Positions 9,706 through 18,736 are shown, counted from the stretch's first letter. The stretch is DNA of 64,000 bases from Rhodanobacteraceae bacterium (GCA_030167125.1 CP126531.1:186001-250000), one strand, 5' to 3'. Translations and numbers: made by a program. The notes: generated by a model not told the origin, from the sequence alone.

Positions 9706-10983
9706 ATGTTGAACCGCGATGCGATCCTGGCCGCGATCGGTCGCCAGCTCGCCGAGAACGACATCGGCACGGGCGGCTTCGCGGTCGTCGTCGTGTACAT
9801 CCGCGGCCTGCGTCAAGTCGCGCTGCGCTTCGGCAGCGAGTGCGGCGAACAGGTCGAGGTGACGATCAGGAAACTGTTGCGCGAGTCGCTGCGCCCGCTG
9901 GACACCGTGTTCCAGTCGGGCGACGAAAGTTTCCTCGCGGTGTTGCCCGGTTTGAGCGGCCGCAACAACGCGCTTTTGGCAGCGGCAGGATTGATGGCGC
10001 AGTTCGAGCAACCGCACGTGGTGGCGCCGGGCATGCCGCCGTGGCAGACGCGCGCGGTGATGGGCGTCGCGCTGTTTCCGCAGGACGGCACCGATCCGGA
10101 CACGCTGTGGCGGCACGCGCAGATGGCGGCCGACGACGCGCTGCGGCGCGGCGAGCGCTACGCGTTCCACGATCCGAGGAACGTGCGTGCGAACATCGAT
10201 TACCACGAATTGCGCGAAAGCATCGAAGCCAACCGGCTGGCGACGTTTTTCCAGCCGATCTGGAGCCTCGCGCAATCGCGGATCGTCGGCGTGGAATCGC
10301 TGGCGCGCTGGACCAGCCACAAGGTCGGTCCGGTCAGCCCCGACGATTTCGTCACCTTCGCCGAGCAGAACGACCTGATCACCTCGCTGACGCGCTGGAG
10401 CATCCACGCGACCCTGCGCTACGTGTCCGCGCTGCGCGGCCTGCCGGGTTGCCGCGTCGCACTGAACCTGTCGCCGCGCACGCTCTCGCACGGCGGCGTT
10501 GCCGAACAACTGCTCGACGCGTTGAACATCTGGGGCGTGCCGCCCAACGCGATCGTCGCGGAAATCACCGAAACCGCGCTGGCCGGCGACGTGGAAACCG
10601 TGGTGCGCGTGCTGGGCAAGTTGCGCGACCACGGCGTGCGCATCGCGATCGATGACTTCGGCGTCGGCTACGCATCCATCACCTACCTCAGCAAATTCCC
10701 GGCCTCGGAACTGAAGATCGACAAGTCGCTGGTCGCGCACATCGCCACCGACGCGCGCATGGCCAAGCTGGTCGAATCGATCGTGCGCTTCGCGCACAAC
10801 CTCGGCCTGGAAGCGACCGCGGAAGGCATCGAGGATGCAACCTCGCAACGCCTGCTGCAGGAAATGGGCTGCGACTTCGGCCAGGGTTTCCATCTCGGAA
10901 AGCCGGAGCCGGCCGCGGATTTCGTCGCACGGTACGGCGTGTCGCTTGCGGCAGAAACGTCGGTGCCGCGTGCGGCTGGCTGA
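9706..10983 (+). CDS. EAL-domain c-di-GMP phosphodiesterase with degenerate GGDEF
   Basis: The 425-residue protein has an N-terminal GGDEF-like domain whose signature is SGDES, so it should not make c-di-GMP, and a C-terminal EAL domain. In the EAL part the motif reads VESL, but the catalytic residues are present: the Glu of VESLARW, NLS, EITETAL, the IDDFGVGY Asp pair, the Lys of ELKIDKS, the Glu of TAEGIE and QGF. It is therefore probably an active phosphodiesterase producing pGpG. I chose the ATG at 9706 over an upstream TTG at 9676 that would overlap the HD-GYP gene. It has no transmembrane helices. Confidence 0.9.
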   Translation: MLNRDAILAAIGRQLAENDIGTGGFAVVVVYIRGLRQVALRFGSECGEQVEVTIRKLLRESLRPLDTVFQSGDESFLAVLPGLSGRNNALLAAAGLMAQFEQPHVVAPGMPPWQTRAVMGVALFPQDGTDPDTLWRHAQMAADDALRRGERYAFHDPRNVRANIDYHELRESIEANRLATFFQPIWSLAQSRIVGVESLARWTSHKVGPVSPDDFVTFAEQNDLITSLTRWSIHATLRYVSALRGLPGCRVALNLSPRTLSHGGVAEQLLDALNIWGVPPNAIVAEITETALAGDVETVVRVLGKLRDHGVRIAIDDFGVGYASITYLSKFPASELKIDKSLVAHIATDARMAKLVESIVRFAHNLGLEATAEGIEDATSQRLLQEMGCDFGQGFHLGKPEPAADFVARYGVSLAAETSVPRAAG

Positions 10984-11008
10984 CAGGCGTAGGCGTGTGC
11001 TAACCCCT

Positions 11009-11386
11009 ATGAACAGATCTATTGCGCTTGGAGTATTGGCGGCTGGGCTTGGCCCTTGCTTGGTTTGGGGCTTAATCGTTCTGCTGGGCTACGCCCCCGC
11101 GCACACGACATTCACCTTATTTGTTCTGTTCTCGCTAGTCGCTTATCAGTTCACAGTAGCTATCGCTCTTATCGTCGGTCTTCCGCTATTTTTGTTGTTC
11201 AATCGCTTTCACATGATTCGTTGGTGGTCCGCAGCTTTTTGTGGCCTCATCGCCGGTGTTTTGGCAGCTTTCATATTCGCGCTACCTCATGCACCGCTGA
11301 CCGCATATGTTCGGCTCTATGCACTCTATGGTATGGCTTCTGCATTGCTGTTTTGGGTGACTTGGCGCCATGGAGCACGCGCCTAG
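11009..11386 (+). CDS. Small four-helix membrane protein, probable gene-cassette cargo
   Basis: This 125-residue protein is almost entirely hydrophobic, with four predicted membrane helices (about residues 5-27, 34-60, 70-90 and 100-118). I recognise no family. Its base composition is visibly richer in A and T than its neighbours, with rare-looking codons (TTA, ATA, CTT, AGA) that are almost absent elsewhere here, which points to acquired DNA. The TAG stop lies inside a 58-bp attC-like site (11381-11438), the arrangement of integron cassettes, where the stop codon sits in or near the R'' core. The ATG follows GTGTGCTAACCCCT. No integrase is nearby. Confidence 0.7.
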   Translation: MNRSIALGVLAAGLGPCLVWGLIVLLGYAPAHTTFTLFVLFSLVAYQFTVAIALIVGLPLFLLFNRFHMIRWWSAAFCGLIAGVLAAFIFALPHAPLTAYVRLYALYGMASALLFWVTWRHGARA

Positions 11387-11438
11387 CAACTCATCCCAGC
11401 GGAAGCTCACCTGCTGCCGCTAAATTCAGGCGTCAGCC
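11381..11438 (+). mobile_element. attC-like (59-base element) recombination site
   Basis: The 58-bp sequence has the attC layout: R''-like GCCTAGC, then AACTCATCCCAGCGG, a central spacer, CCGCTAAATTCAGGC, and R'-like GTCAGCC. The inner arms AGCGG and CCGCT pair, and the TCAT...AATTCAGGC spacing matches the well-known aadA-type attC. The core sites depart from RYYYAAC/GTTRRRY at one key base each (AGC for AAC, GTC for GTT), so it may be decayed. The right end coincides with the stop codon of the convergent hydrolase. Confidence 0.6.
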
Positions 11439-12302
11439 GAGAAACGCCACGATATGCTCGGCGCACTTCTGCGTCTGCCGAATGTGCAGGTGGTGCGGCC
11501 CCGCAATGTGTTCGACACGGATCTCGGCGACGCATGCGGCGCGTGCGGCCATCAACGCCGGTGGCAGGTACGGCGTCGAGGGTTCGGCAAGCAACAGCAA
11601 GGTAGGCGCGGTGATGCCCGTGATCACGCGGCGTAGTTGCGTTTCCTCGATGCGCAGGGGCGTGGCGAGGCGCAGGCGCGGATCGCTGCGCCACGCATAG
11701 CCGCCGATGGTTTCGCGCAGGTTGCGTTCGACGATCGGACGCGCCTCAATCGCATCGAGTCCGCCCGCTGCCACGCGAGCAGCGACCGCGTCATCGACGG
11801 AGGCGAATACGCGCGGTGACCGCCGCGAGATTTGTCGTTGCGCGTGGGCATCGCGCCAGCGCGCGAGCGTTTGCGAGCCGTCGTCGGCGAGCGGCCCCAG
11901 GCCTTCGATCAGTGCCAGTTTGCCCACGCGCGCAGGTGCGGCAGCAGCGGTCAACGACGCGATGCCCGCGCCCAGCGAATGGCCCAGCAGATCGAAATGT
12001 TCCAATTGCAATGCGTCGGCGAAATCGAGCACGTGGTCGACCTGGTCGAGGTTGTTGTAACGATGCACGCCCGGCGGCAGGTGCGCCGAATGGCCGTGGC
12101 CCGGCAGGTCCAGCGCGATCACGCACCGCGCGCCGAGCGACGGCGCCAGCTGCGCAAAGCTCGCGGCGTTGTCGAGCCAGCCGTGCAAGGCCAGCAGCGG
12201 TGGCGCGCCGGCATCGCCCCATTGCAGTGCCGCGAGTTCGCCGAACGGCGTGGTGACGCGAAGTTCGACGGGTCCGCTCACGCGGCGGTCATTCCGCGGC
12301 AT
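11433..12302 (-). CDS. Alpha/beta-hydrolase fold protein
   Basis: A roughly 289-residue alpha/beta hydrolase. Visible are the oxyanion segment LLALHGWLDNA, the DLPGHGHS strand, the nucleophile elbow GHSLGAG (Ser) and a late GPHHLH supplying the catalytic His; the acid is probably in LLLLAEPSTPY. The substrate is unknown. The ATG at 12300-12302 overlaps the halogenase-like gene by 14 bases; a GTG at 12281, just after that gene's stop, is an alternative. It follows the halogenase on the same strand and may belong to the aryl polyene locus. Its 3' end touches the attC-like site. Confidence 0.8.
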   Translation of the reverse strand: MPRNDRRVSGPVELRVTTPFGELAALQWGDAGAPPLLALHGWLDNAASFAQLAPSLGARCVIALDLPGHGHSAHLPPGVHRYNNLDQVDHVLDFADALQLEHFDLLGHSLGAGIASLTAAAAPARVGKLALIEGLGPLADDGSQTLARWRDAHAQRQISRRSPRVFASVDDAVAARVAAGGLDAIEARPIVERNLRETIGGYAWRSDPRLRLATPLRIEETQLRRVITGITAPTLLLLAEPSTPYLPPALMAARAACVAEIRVEHIAGPHHLHIRQTQKCAEHIVAFLG

Positions 12303-13608
12303 CGGCGGCGACGCGCATGCGGTTCTGGCGGCGGCGATCGGCAAGGTCGACGGCCCAGCCGCGCAGGTTGACCAGCGAGGCGATCGCGTAGATCGTCTTG
12401 AAGATGCGCAGCTTCGACAGCACGCGTTTGTTGTCGAACACGTCACCGGCCAGCATCGAGATCACGCCCTGTTCCACCTGCATCACGTTGCGCGGATCGG
12501 CGAACAGCGCCTTCATCACCGGCGAGTTGAAGCGATGGATGAACCAGGCGAAGCGCGCATAGCCCTGGCGCATGTGTTTGGCGTAGCGCCGCTGCAAGGC
12601 CGTTTCGCGCGCGAAGTCGCGCAGCGCGCCATCCACCACGTCGCTCGCCCGGCGCGCCGAATACATCGACAGGAACACGCCCGACGAAAACACCGGATCG
12701 AGGAACGCCCACGCGTCGCCGATGAGGATCCAGCGGTGCCCTGCGATCCGGTTGCAGGTGTACGAATAATTGCCGGTGAAGCGCACGGGCGACACGCGCT
12801 TCGCGTCCTGCATGCGGCGCGCGGCGCCGGGCACGATCGCAAGTGTCTTCGCCATGAAATCTTCGTTGCTCGCGCCCTGCCGCATCTTCAGGTAACCCGG
12901 CTTGCACACGCAGCCGACGCTGGTGATGCCGCCAGGCAGCGGGATGAACCACGCCCAGCCGTGCGCGAAGCGGTTGACGCTGATGATGTTGCCGCCCGGA
13001 TCGTCGGGGTTGTAGCCGATGCCTTGGTAGTGCGCGAACATCGCCGCGCTCTGGTGCTTGTCGCTGCGCTCGACCAGCTTCAGTTGCTTGCCGAGGAAGG
13101 TGTCGCGGCCGGACGCATCGACCACGTAGCGTGCGCGCAGTTGCGACTCCGCGCCGTCCGCATCGACGTGCACGGTCACGCCCCCGTCGTCGAAATCCGC
13201 GCGTTCCACTTTCACCTTTTCGCGCGCGTCCACGCCGTTCTCGCGGGCGTGCCGGAACAGCATCCGATCCATGTCTTCGCGCACGACCTGGAATGCGTAG
13301 GGCGGCGTGTCGCCCAGCGCGCGGTCGAAGCGGAAGGTGTAGTAGCTGCCGTCGTCGCGCGGGAAATCGGCGCCGAGTTTCAGGCGGCCGAGTTCGCGCA
13401 GTTTTTCCAGCGCCCCAAGCTCCTCGAAGATCGGCATGTTGGCGGGCAGCAGCGATTCGCCGATGTGGAAGCGCGGGTGGGAAGTTTTTTCCAGCATCGT
13501 CACGCGCCAGCCGCGCCGGGCGAGCAGAGTGGCAATGGTCGAACCGCCGGGGCCGCCGCCGATCACCAGGACATCGCAGTCGAATCCGGGCGCATTGCCG
13601 CCGTCCAT
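12289..13608 (-). CDS. Flavin-dependent halogenase-like FAD oxidoreductase (first copy)
   Basis: The 439-residue protein begins with the FAD Rossmann motif VIGGGPGGSTIA, then FHIGESLLP, DASGRDTFLG and the second flavin motif LIGDAWAFLDPVFSSG. It carries HGWAWFIPLPGG, i.e. the WxWxIP motif that marks flavin-dependent halogenases. Xanthomonadins are often brominated aryl polyenes, so a halogenase in this locus makes sense, although geranylgeranyl-reductase-like and other FAD monooxygenase relatives share the fold. The ATG at 13606-13608 has a GAGGAGAG ribosome site; a TTG three codons upstream is less likely. It is divergent from the membrane-protein gene of the biosynthetic operon across 87 bases. 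Confidence 0.8.
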   Translation of the reverse strand: MDGGNAPGFDCDVLVIGGGPGGSTIATLLARRGWRVTMLEKTSHPRFHIGESLLPANMPIFEELGALEKLRELGRLKLGADFPRDDGSYYTFRFDRALGDTPPYAFQVVREDMDRMLFRHARENGVDAREKVKVERADFDDGGVTVHVDADGAESQLRARYVVDASGRDTFLGKQLKLVERSDKHQSAAMFAHYQGIGYNPDDPGGNIISVNRFAHGWAWFIPLPGGITSVGCVCKPGYLKMRQGASNEDFMAKTLAIVPGAARRMQDAKRVSPVRFTGNYSYTCNRIAGHRWILIGDAWAFLDPVFSSGVFLSMYSARRASDVVDGALRDFARETALQRRYAKHMRQGYARFAWFIHRFNSPVMKALFADPRNVMQVEQGVISMLAGDVFDNKRVLSKLRIFKTIYAIASLVNLRGWAVDLADRRRQNRMRVAADAAE

Positions 13609-13695
13609 TCTTCGCAACTCTCCTCGGGTTCAGGTGTGATCGAGCCGTCCGCCTATCATATAGACTCCATCGCCATTCCCGCCGCCGCAAATCGC

Positions 13696-14421
13696 ATGTC
13701 CGCGCCCGCCGTCCAACATCCTTCCGCCGCGACACGCGTGCCGTGGTTGCCGCTGGTTTTGCTGGCGTGCGGCGGGTTGGCGTTGGCGGGCGGGCTGTTG
13801 CATCGCCATCAACTCAGCCTGGCTGCGGCGGCGCTGTTGCTGCTGTCGTGGCTGCCGTCGGTGTGGCGGCGCCGCAGCGTGGCGGCGTTGGCGATGTGGC
13901 TCGCGTTGGCGGCCTTGCTGCTGGCGCCCGCGTTGACCGGACATCCCGAACTTGCATTGATGGCGTTGCCGGTGGTGTTCCTCGCCGCGATCGGATGGCT
14001 GTTCGCGCGCACGCTCAAAGCGGGTGCCGAACCGCTGGTCACCCGCTTCGTGCGCGTGATCGAAGGCGAAGCGCGCGTGGATCTGCCGGGCGTGCGCGCC
14101 TATACGCGTGGCGTCACCGTGTTCTGGGCGTGCCTGCTGGCCGCGATGGCGTTGCTGTCGCTGCTCATCGCGTTGCTCGCGGTGCCGGGTGGATGGCTGG
14201 CGACGTTCGGCGTGGCGGTTCCATTCGCATTGCCGGGTTCGCTGCTCGCCTGGTATCCGGAAGCGGGTTGCTGGATCGTGCTGCTCGCGGCCTTCGCGGG
14301 CGAGTACGTGTTCCGGCGCTGGCACATGCGGCACATTCCGCACCCGTCCGCGCGCCGGTTCGTGGCACAGATCGTGCAACGCTGGCCCGCGTTGATGCGC
14401 GGCGAAGACGGCGCGCCATGA
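13696..14421 (+). CDS. COG4648-like membrane protein of the aryl polyene locus
   Basis: A 241-residue integral membrane protein with about six to eight predicted helices (clusters at about 17-60, 68-105 and 140-195), and a C-terminal basic cytoplasmic stretch RRWHMRHIPHP. Such membrane proteins (COG4648) are a constant member of aryl polyene and xanthomonadin clusters, but their biochemical role is not established. It is the first gene of the plus-strand operon and overlaps the next gene by four bases (ATGA). No catalytic motif is visible. Confidence 0.7.
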   Translation: MSAPAVQHPSAATRVPWLPLVLLACGGLALAGGLLHRHQLSLAAAALLLLSWLPSVWRRRSVAALAMWLALAALLLAPALTGHPELALMALPVVFLAAIGWLFARTLKAGAEPLVTRFVRVIEGEARVDLPGVRAYTRGVTVFWACLLAAMALLSLLIALLAVPGGWLATFGVAVPFALPGSLLAWYPEAGCWIVLLAAFAGEYVFRRWHMRHIPHPSARRFVAQIVQRWPALMRGEDGAP

Positions 14422-14723
14422 GCGGCACGTTCCGGACGGCATTGCAGATCGACGCGGCGCACCCGGCGCTGGCCGGACACTTTCCCGGCAACCCGATCGT
14501 GCCGGGCGTGGTGGTGCTGGAACGCGTCGCCGCGGCGTTGCGTGCGTGGCGCGGGGAGCGCGTCGAAAAACTGGATGCGAAATTCGTGCAGCCGTTGCGG
14601 CCCGGTGAAGCCGCGATGATTGCGCTGGACGCCGACGGTGCGCGCGTGCGGTTCGAGGTGACCGGTGTTGAAGGCAAGTTGCTCGCCCGCGGGACGCTGC
14701 TGGCAGCGGATCGGCGGGCATGA
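14418..14723 (+). CDS. Hotdog-fold 3-hydroxyacyl-ACP dehydratase (FabA/FabZ-like)
   Basis: A 101-residue single hotdog domain. The motif AGHFPGNPIVPGVVVLE, with the catalytic His and a buried Pro-Gly turn, is the FabZ/FabA signature. In aryl polyene pathways such proteins dehydrate the 3-hydroxyacyl-ACP formed after each extension, producing the conjugated double bonds. It is shorter than housekeeping FabZ (about 150 residues), as is usual for the pathway-specific form. A second dehydratase is encoded at 18741-19184. The start overlaps the preceding stop. Confidence 0.8.
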   Translation: MSGTFRTALQIDAAHPALAGHFPGNPIVPGVVVLERVAAALRAWRGERVEKLDAKFVQPLRPGEAAMIALDADGARVRFEVTGVEGKLLARGTLLAADRRA

Positions 14724-14779
14724 AGCAGTGACAACGACAAAGTGACGAAAACAGGGGAAAGGAACATGCAGGTCCAGGG

Positions 14780-15787
14780 ATGTCATCGATGAGCGCGCAA
14801 GACATGCAGGACGACGCCAGCGCGCAGGCGGCGAAGGAACACTGGCTGAGCCGTCCGGAAGCGGGCGGCTGGTTCGCGATCTGGCTGATCCGTTTCATCG
14901 GGCTGCACTTCGGGCGCGGCTTCGCGCGGCTCATCCTGTATCCGATCACGTTGTACTTCTATTTCCGGCGCGGGCCCGAGCGCCGCGCGTCGCGCGATTA
15001 TTTCCGCCGCCTCGATGGCCGGCCCGGCACGCCGTGGCAGGTGATGCGCCTGATCCATGCGTTTGCATCGACGATCCTCGATCGCGTTTTCCTGCTGGCG
15101 CGCGGCATCGACGGCTTCCGCGTCACCACGCACGGCGTCGAGGAATTGCATCGGCAGCTCGACCGCGGACAGGGCGTGATGTTGCTGGGCGCGCACGTCG
15201 GCAGCTTCGAGGTGCTGCGCGTGCTGGCCGCGCACAAGCCCGAGTGCAAGCTCAAGCTGGTGATGGACAAGAGCAAGACGCCGGCGCTGACCGCGTTGCT
15301 GGAAGCCCTCGCGCCGGAATTGTCGGACAGCATCATCGACACCTCGCGCGGCGGCACCGACATCGTGCTGGCGCTGTCCGAAGCCGCGCGCGAAGGCGCG
15401 ATGATCACGCTGCTGGGCGATCGCGGCCGGCCGCGCGAACTGATGCGCGAGGTTCCGTTCATCGGCGCCGACGCGGCGTTCCCGGCCGCGCCCTGGCAGA
15501 TCGCGGCCCTGCTGAAAGTGCCGGTCGTGCTGTGCCTCGGGATGTACCTCGGCGGCAATCGCTACGACCTGACGTTCGAAACCCTGGCCGAAAGCGTGGA
15601 CCTGCCGCGCACCGATCGCAACGCTGCGCTCGACTTCTACATCCGCCATTATGCGGAACGGCTCGAACATCACCTGCGTGCAGCGCCCTACAACTGGTTC
15701 AATTTTTATGACTTCTGGCTCCCGCAAGCGATCGTCGATGCGCCTCCCGCCGTGGATGCAACGCTGCAGCATGCGCGCGTTTCGTGA
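14780..15787 (+). CDS. LPLAT-family acyltransferase (lauroyl/myristoyl acyltransferase-like)
   Basis: The 335-residue protein belongs to the lysophospholipid acyltransferase group of the LpxL/HtrB type: a membrane-proximal N-terminus (FAIWLIRFIGLHFGRGFARLI), YPITLYFY, the HxxxxE motif in GAHVGSFEVLR and the later GDRGRPRELM. In aryl polyene loci this enzyme is expected to move the finished polyene acyl chain from the carrier protein to a lipid or glycolipid acceptor. The ATG at 14780 is used, with ATG 14789 possible. It overlaps the LolA-like gene by 17 bases. Confidence 0.85.
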   Translation: MSSMSAQDMQDDASAQAAKEHWLSRPEAGGWFAIWLIRFIGLHFGRGFARLILYPITLYFYFRRGPERRASRDYFRRLDGRPGTPWQVMRLIHAFASTILDRVFLLARGIDGFRVTTHGVEELHRQLDRGQGVMLLGAHVGSFEVLRVLAAHKPECKLKLVMDKSKTPALTALLEALAPELSDSIIDTSRGGTDIVLALSEAAREGAMITLLGDRGRPRELMREVPFIGADAAFPAAPWQIAALLKVPVVLCLGMYLGGNRYDLTFETLAESVDLPRTDRNAALDFYIRHYAERLEHHLRAAPYNWFNFYDFWLPQAIVDAPPAVDATLQHARVS

Positions 15788-16412
15788 GGCGCTGGTTGCC
15801 GTTGCGTTGACGGCAGCCGCGACCGCCGCACTGGCGACGCCGGATCTCGCGGAATCGCTGCTGGCCGGCATGACGAAGACACCGCCGGTGTCCACACCGT
15901 TCGTGCTGGTGAGCTACCGCGGCGTGCTGGATCGCCCGCTGGTGGTTTCCGGCACCTTGCGCTGGCTCGGCGGCGACCGGATGCAGCGCGACATCGACAA
16001 ACCCTTCAAGGAAACCGCGACCATCGCCGACGGCACGATCACCGTGCAGCGCGGCAGCGGCGCGGTGCAGCAGATGCCGCTGGCGCGCGCGCCGCAGGCC
16101 GGCGCGATGCTGGCCGGGTTCCATGCGCTGCTGGGCGGCGACGTCTCGGCGCTGCAAAAGGATTTCACGTTGTCCGCGCAAGGCAGCACCGCCCATTGGG
16201 TCATCACGCTCACCCCGCGCACCGATGCAATCAAGCGGCAGCTCACGTCGCTGGTCATCGATGGGCGCGACCACGAGCCGCGCTGCCTCACGATGACCGA
16301 CGCCAACGGCGACAGCAGCATCACGCTCGTGGGTGAATTGGCGAAGCAGGGACTGCGCAGTGCGGCGCCGCTGGAATCCGCGCTGGCGGCGCGTTGTCGC
16401 AACAATCCATGA
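15771..16412 (+). CDS. LolA-like periplasmic carrier of the aryl polyene locus
   Basis: A 213-residue exported protein: the signal peptide (residues about 1-20, ending ALA) is followed by a LolA/LolB-type fold with repeated beta-strands (FVLVSYRGVLDRPLVVSGTLRW, KPFKETATIADGTITVQRG). LolA chaperones lipid-modified proteins across the periplasm. In aryl polyene loci a LolA-like protein is thought to carry the polyene lipid toward the outer membrane, so it is probably a partner of the MMPL exporter encoded next, whose start overlaps this stop (ATGA). The start codon is within the end of the acyltransferase gene. Confidence 0.8.
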   Translation: MRAFREALVAVALTAAATAALATPDLAESLLAGMTKTPPVSTPFVLVSYRGVLDRPLVVSGTLRWLGGDRMQRDIDKPFKETATIADGTITVQRGSGAVQQMPLARAPQAGAMLAGFHALLGGDVSALQKDFTLSAQGSTAHWVITLTPRTDAIKRQLTSLVIDGRDHEPRCLTMTDANGDSSITLVGELAKQGLRSAAPLESALAARCRNNP

Positions 16413-18736
16413 GCAATGGCGCGCGGGTCGCGATCTGGTTCGCGTGGCTCGTAGTGATCGCCGCGGTCGGCTGGGGCGTCGCGCTGCACCTCAAGATCAG
16501 CTCCGACCTGCGCGACTTCGTGCCGCCGGCGCGCACCGCGGACCAGAAACTTCTGCTCGACGAGATCGGCAAGGGACCGGGCTCGCGCCTGCTGCTGCTG
16601 GCGATTTCCGGCGCGCCGCAGGCGCGGCTCGCGGAGTTGTCGCGCGGTTTGGAAGATGCATTGGCGCACGATCCCGACTTCGCCCACGTGGCGAATGGCG
16701 GCAACGATCTTGCGGAGATCGCGTCGGACCTGTTGCCGTACCGTTATCTGCTGTCGCCCACGCTTGACACGCAGCGCTTCGATGCGGCGTACCTGCGCGC
16801 GCAACTCCAGCAGCGCGTCGAGGATTTGAGTTCGCCCGCCGCGTCGATGCTGGAGCCGTGGCTGCGCCGCGACCCGACGTTGGAAACATTGGAGCTCGCG
16901 CAACGCTGGGCGCCACCGCATCAACCGAAACTGGTGGACGGCGTGTGGTTTTCCGATCGCGGCGAAGCGCTGCTGGTTGCGGAGACCAGGGCCGCAGGAT
17001 TCGATCCGGGTGCGCAGGCCGCGGCGATTGCGTCGCTGCAAAAACATTTCGCGGTGCTGCCCGGTGCGGCGCAAGCGAAACTCGCGATCAGCGGGCCGGG
17101 CTGGTTCGGCGTGCAGGCCAGTCGCCACACGCGCGCGGAAGCCGATCGGTTCGGTGCGATCACCACCGCCGGTTTCGTGTTGATGCTGTTGCTGGCGTAT
17201 CGCAGCGCGGTGCCCATCGTGGTGACGGCGCTGCCGCTGCTGTCGGGCGCGGTAGTGGGGTTCGCGCTGCTGGCGCTGATCTTCGGGCATGCGCACGGCA
17301 TCACCGTGGCGTTCGGCTTCACGCTGCTGGGCGTGGCGCAGGAATATCCGCTGCGCGTGTTCAGCCATCGCCGCATCGGTGTCGAAACCTCGCAGTGCGT
17401 GCGCGAGTTGTGGCCGTTGCTGGCGATCGCGATCGTGTCGGTGTGCATCGCCTATCTCGCGTTCTTCGCGTCGGGCGTCGCCGGCCTGCAACAACTTGCG
17501 GTGTTCACGATCGGCGGATTGGTGGTGGCCGGCGTTTGCACGCGCTGGTTGCTGCCGCGGGTAGTGCCGCCGGCGAAGCGCGACATGGCCGCGACGCCCG
17601 GGCTGGCGCGCGCGTGGCACTTCCTCGCGCAGCTGCCGCGCCCGCGCTGGTTGCCATGGCTGGTCGCCGTGGCGGGCGTCGTCGTGGTGGTGTTCGCGCC
17701 GGGCAAGTTGTGGCAGAACGATTTGTCGGCGCTGACGCCGATTCCGCAAGCCGAATTGCAGCGCGACGCGCGCCTGCGCGCCGAACTCGGCGCGCCCGAC
17801 GTGCGCTATTTGCTGGTGCTGCGTGCGCCGACCGCGGAAGGCGTGCTGGCCTTGTCCGAACGCATCGCACCGCAAGTGCAGCAACTGGTCGCGCGGCACG
17901 CCGTCGATGGCTTCGAATTGCCCTCGCGGTTCCTGCCCAGCGCGGCAACCCAGCACGCGCGGCAGGGCAAGCTTCCCGATACGTCCGAGTTGCAGTCCGC
18001 ATTGCAGCAGGCGATGCAGGGCTTGCCGTTCCGCGCCGGCGTGTTCGCGCCGTTCGTGGCCGACGTCGAAGCCGCGCGCAAGCTGCCGCCGTTGACGCCC
18101 GGGAAGTTCGAGCAATCGCCGCTGGGCGCACGGCTGGAGTCGATGCTGGTGCAGCAGGGCGACGGTTGGGCGGGTCTGGGCACGCTGAGCGGCGTCAACG
18201 ATCCCGCCGCGTTCGTCGCGTTGACGCAGGCAACGCATGGCGCCGTGCACCTGCTCGACCTCAAGGCGTCCACCGAATCGCTGATCGTCGCGTATCGGCA
18301 TCGCATCCTCGTCGCACTCGGCATCGCCGCGTTGCTGTTGTGCATCGCGGTGACGCTGGCACTGCGCAGCGCGCGTCGCGCCTTGCACGTGTTGGGGCCG
18401 ATGACGCTGGCGACGCTGCTGGTGCTGGTTGTGTTGCGCGCCTGCGGGATTCCGTTGTCGCTGTTCCATCTGGTGTCGCTGACATTGGCGGCGGGACTCG
18501 GTTTGCACTACGCGCTGTTCTTCGAGCGCCGCACCGGCGACGAGCGCGAGGATCTGCGCACGCTGCATGCGACGCTGGTGTGCGTGGCATCCGCGCTGCT
18601 GGTGTTCGGCGTGCTGTCGCTGTCGAGCGTGCCGGTGCTGCGCGCGATCGGCTTGACCGTGGCGCTTGGCGTGGCCTTCCACTTCACGCTGTCGGTGTTG
18701 ATGGCGCCGGCCGAACATTTGCGCCGGGAGCATTGA
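16409..18736 (+). CDS. MMPL/RND-family exporter for the polyene lipid
   Basis: A 775-residue inner-membrane transporter. One helix near the N-terminus is followed by a periplasmic domain (about 30-245), a five-helix bundle (about 250-400), a second periplasmic domain (about 420-620) and a final helix group. This is the duplicated MMPL layout, with FGFTLLGVAQEYPLRVFSH in place of the classical Asp/Tyr relay and GLGLHYALFFERR in the second half. It resembles the predicted exporters of aryl polyene clusters. The ATG at 16409 overlaps the carrier stop; a TTG at 16394 is less likely. It needs a periplasmic carrier, plausibly the preceding gene. Confidence 0.88.
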   Translation: MSNGARVAIWFAWLVVIAAVGWGVALHLKISSDLRDFVPPARTADQKLLLDEIGKGPGSRLLLLAISGAPQARLAELSRGLEDALAHDPDFAHVANGGNDLAEIASDLLPYRYLLSPTLDTQRFDAAYLRAQLQQRVEDLSSPAASMLEPWLRRDPTLETLELAQRWAPPHQPKLVDGVWFSDRGEALLVAETRAAGFDPGAQAAAIASLQKHFAVLPGAAQAKLAISGPGWFGVQASRHTRAEADRFGAITTAGFVLMLLLAYRSAVPIVVTALPLLSGAVVGFALLALIFGHAHGITVAFGFTLLGVAQEYPLRVFSHRRIGVETSQCVRELWPLLAIAIVSVCIAYLAFFASGVAGLQQLAVFTIGGLVVAGVCTRWLLPRVVPPAKRDMAATPGLARAWHFLAQLPRPRWLPWLVAVAGVVVVVFAPGKLWQNDLSALTPIPQAELQRDARLRAELGAPDVRYLLVLRAPTAEGVLALSERIAPQVQQLVARHAVDGFELPSRFLPSAATQHARQGKLPDTSELQSALQQAMQGLPFRAGVFAPFVADVEAARKLPPLTPGKFEQSPLGARLESMLVQQGDGWAGLGTLSGVNDPAAFVALTQATHGAVHLLDLKASTESLIVAYRHRILVALGIAALLLCIAVTLALRSARRALHVLGPMTLATLLVLVVLRACGIPLSLFHLVSLTLAAGLGLHYALFFERRTGDEREDLRTLHATLVCVASALLVFGVLSLSSVPVLRAIGLTVALGVAFHFTLSVLMAPAEHLRREH

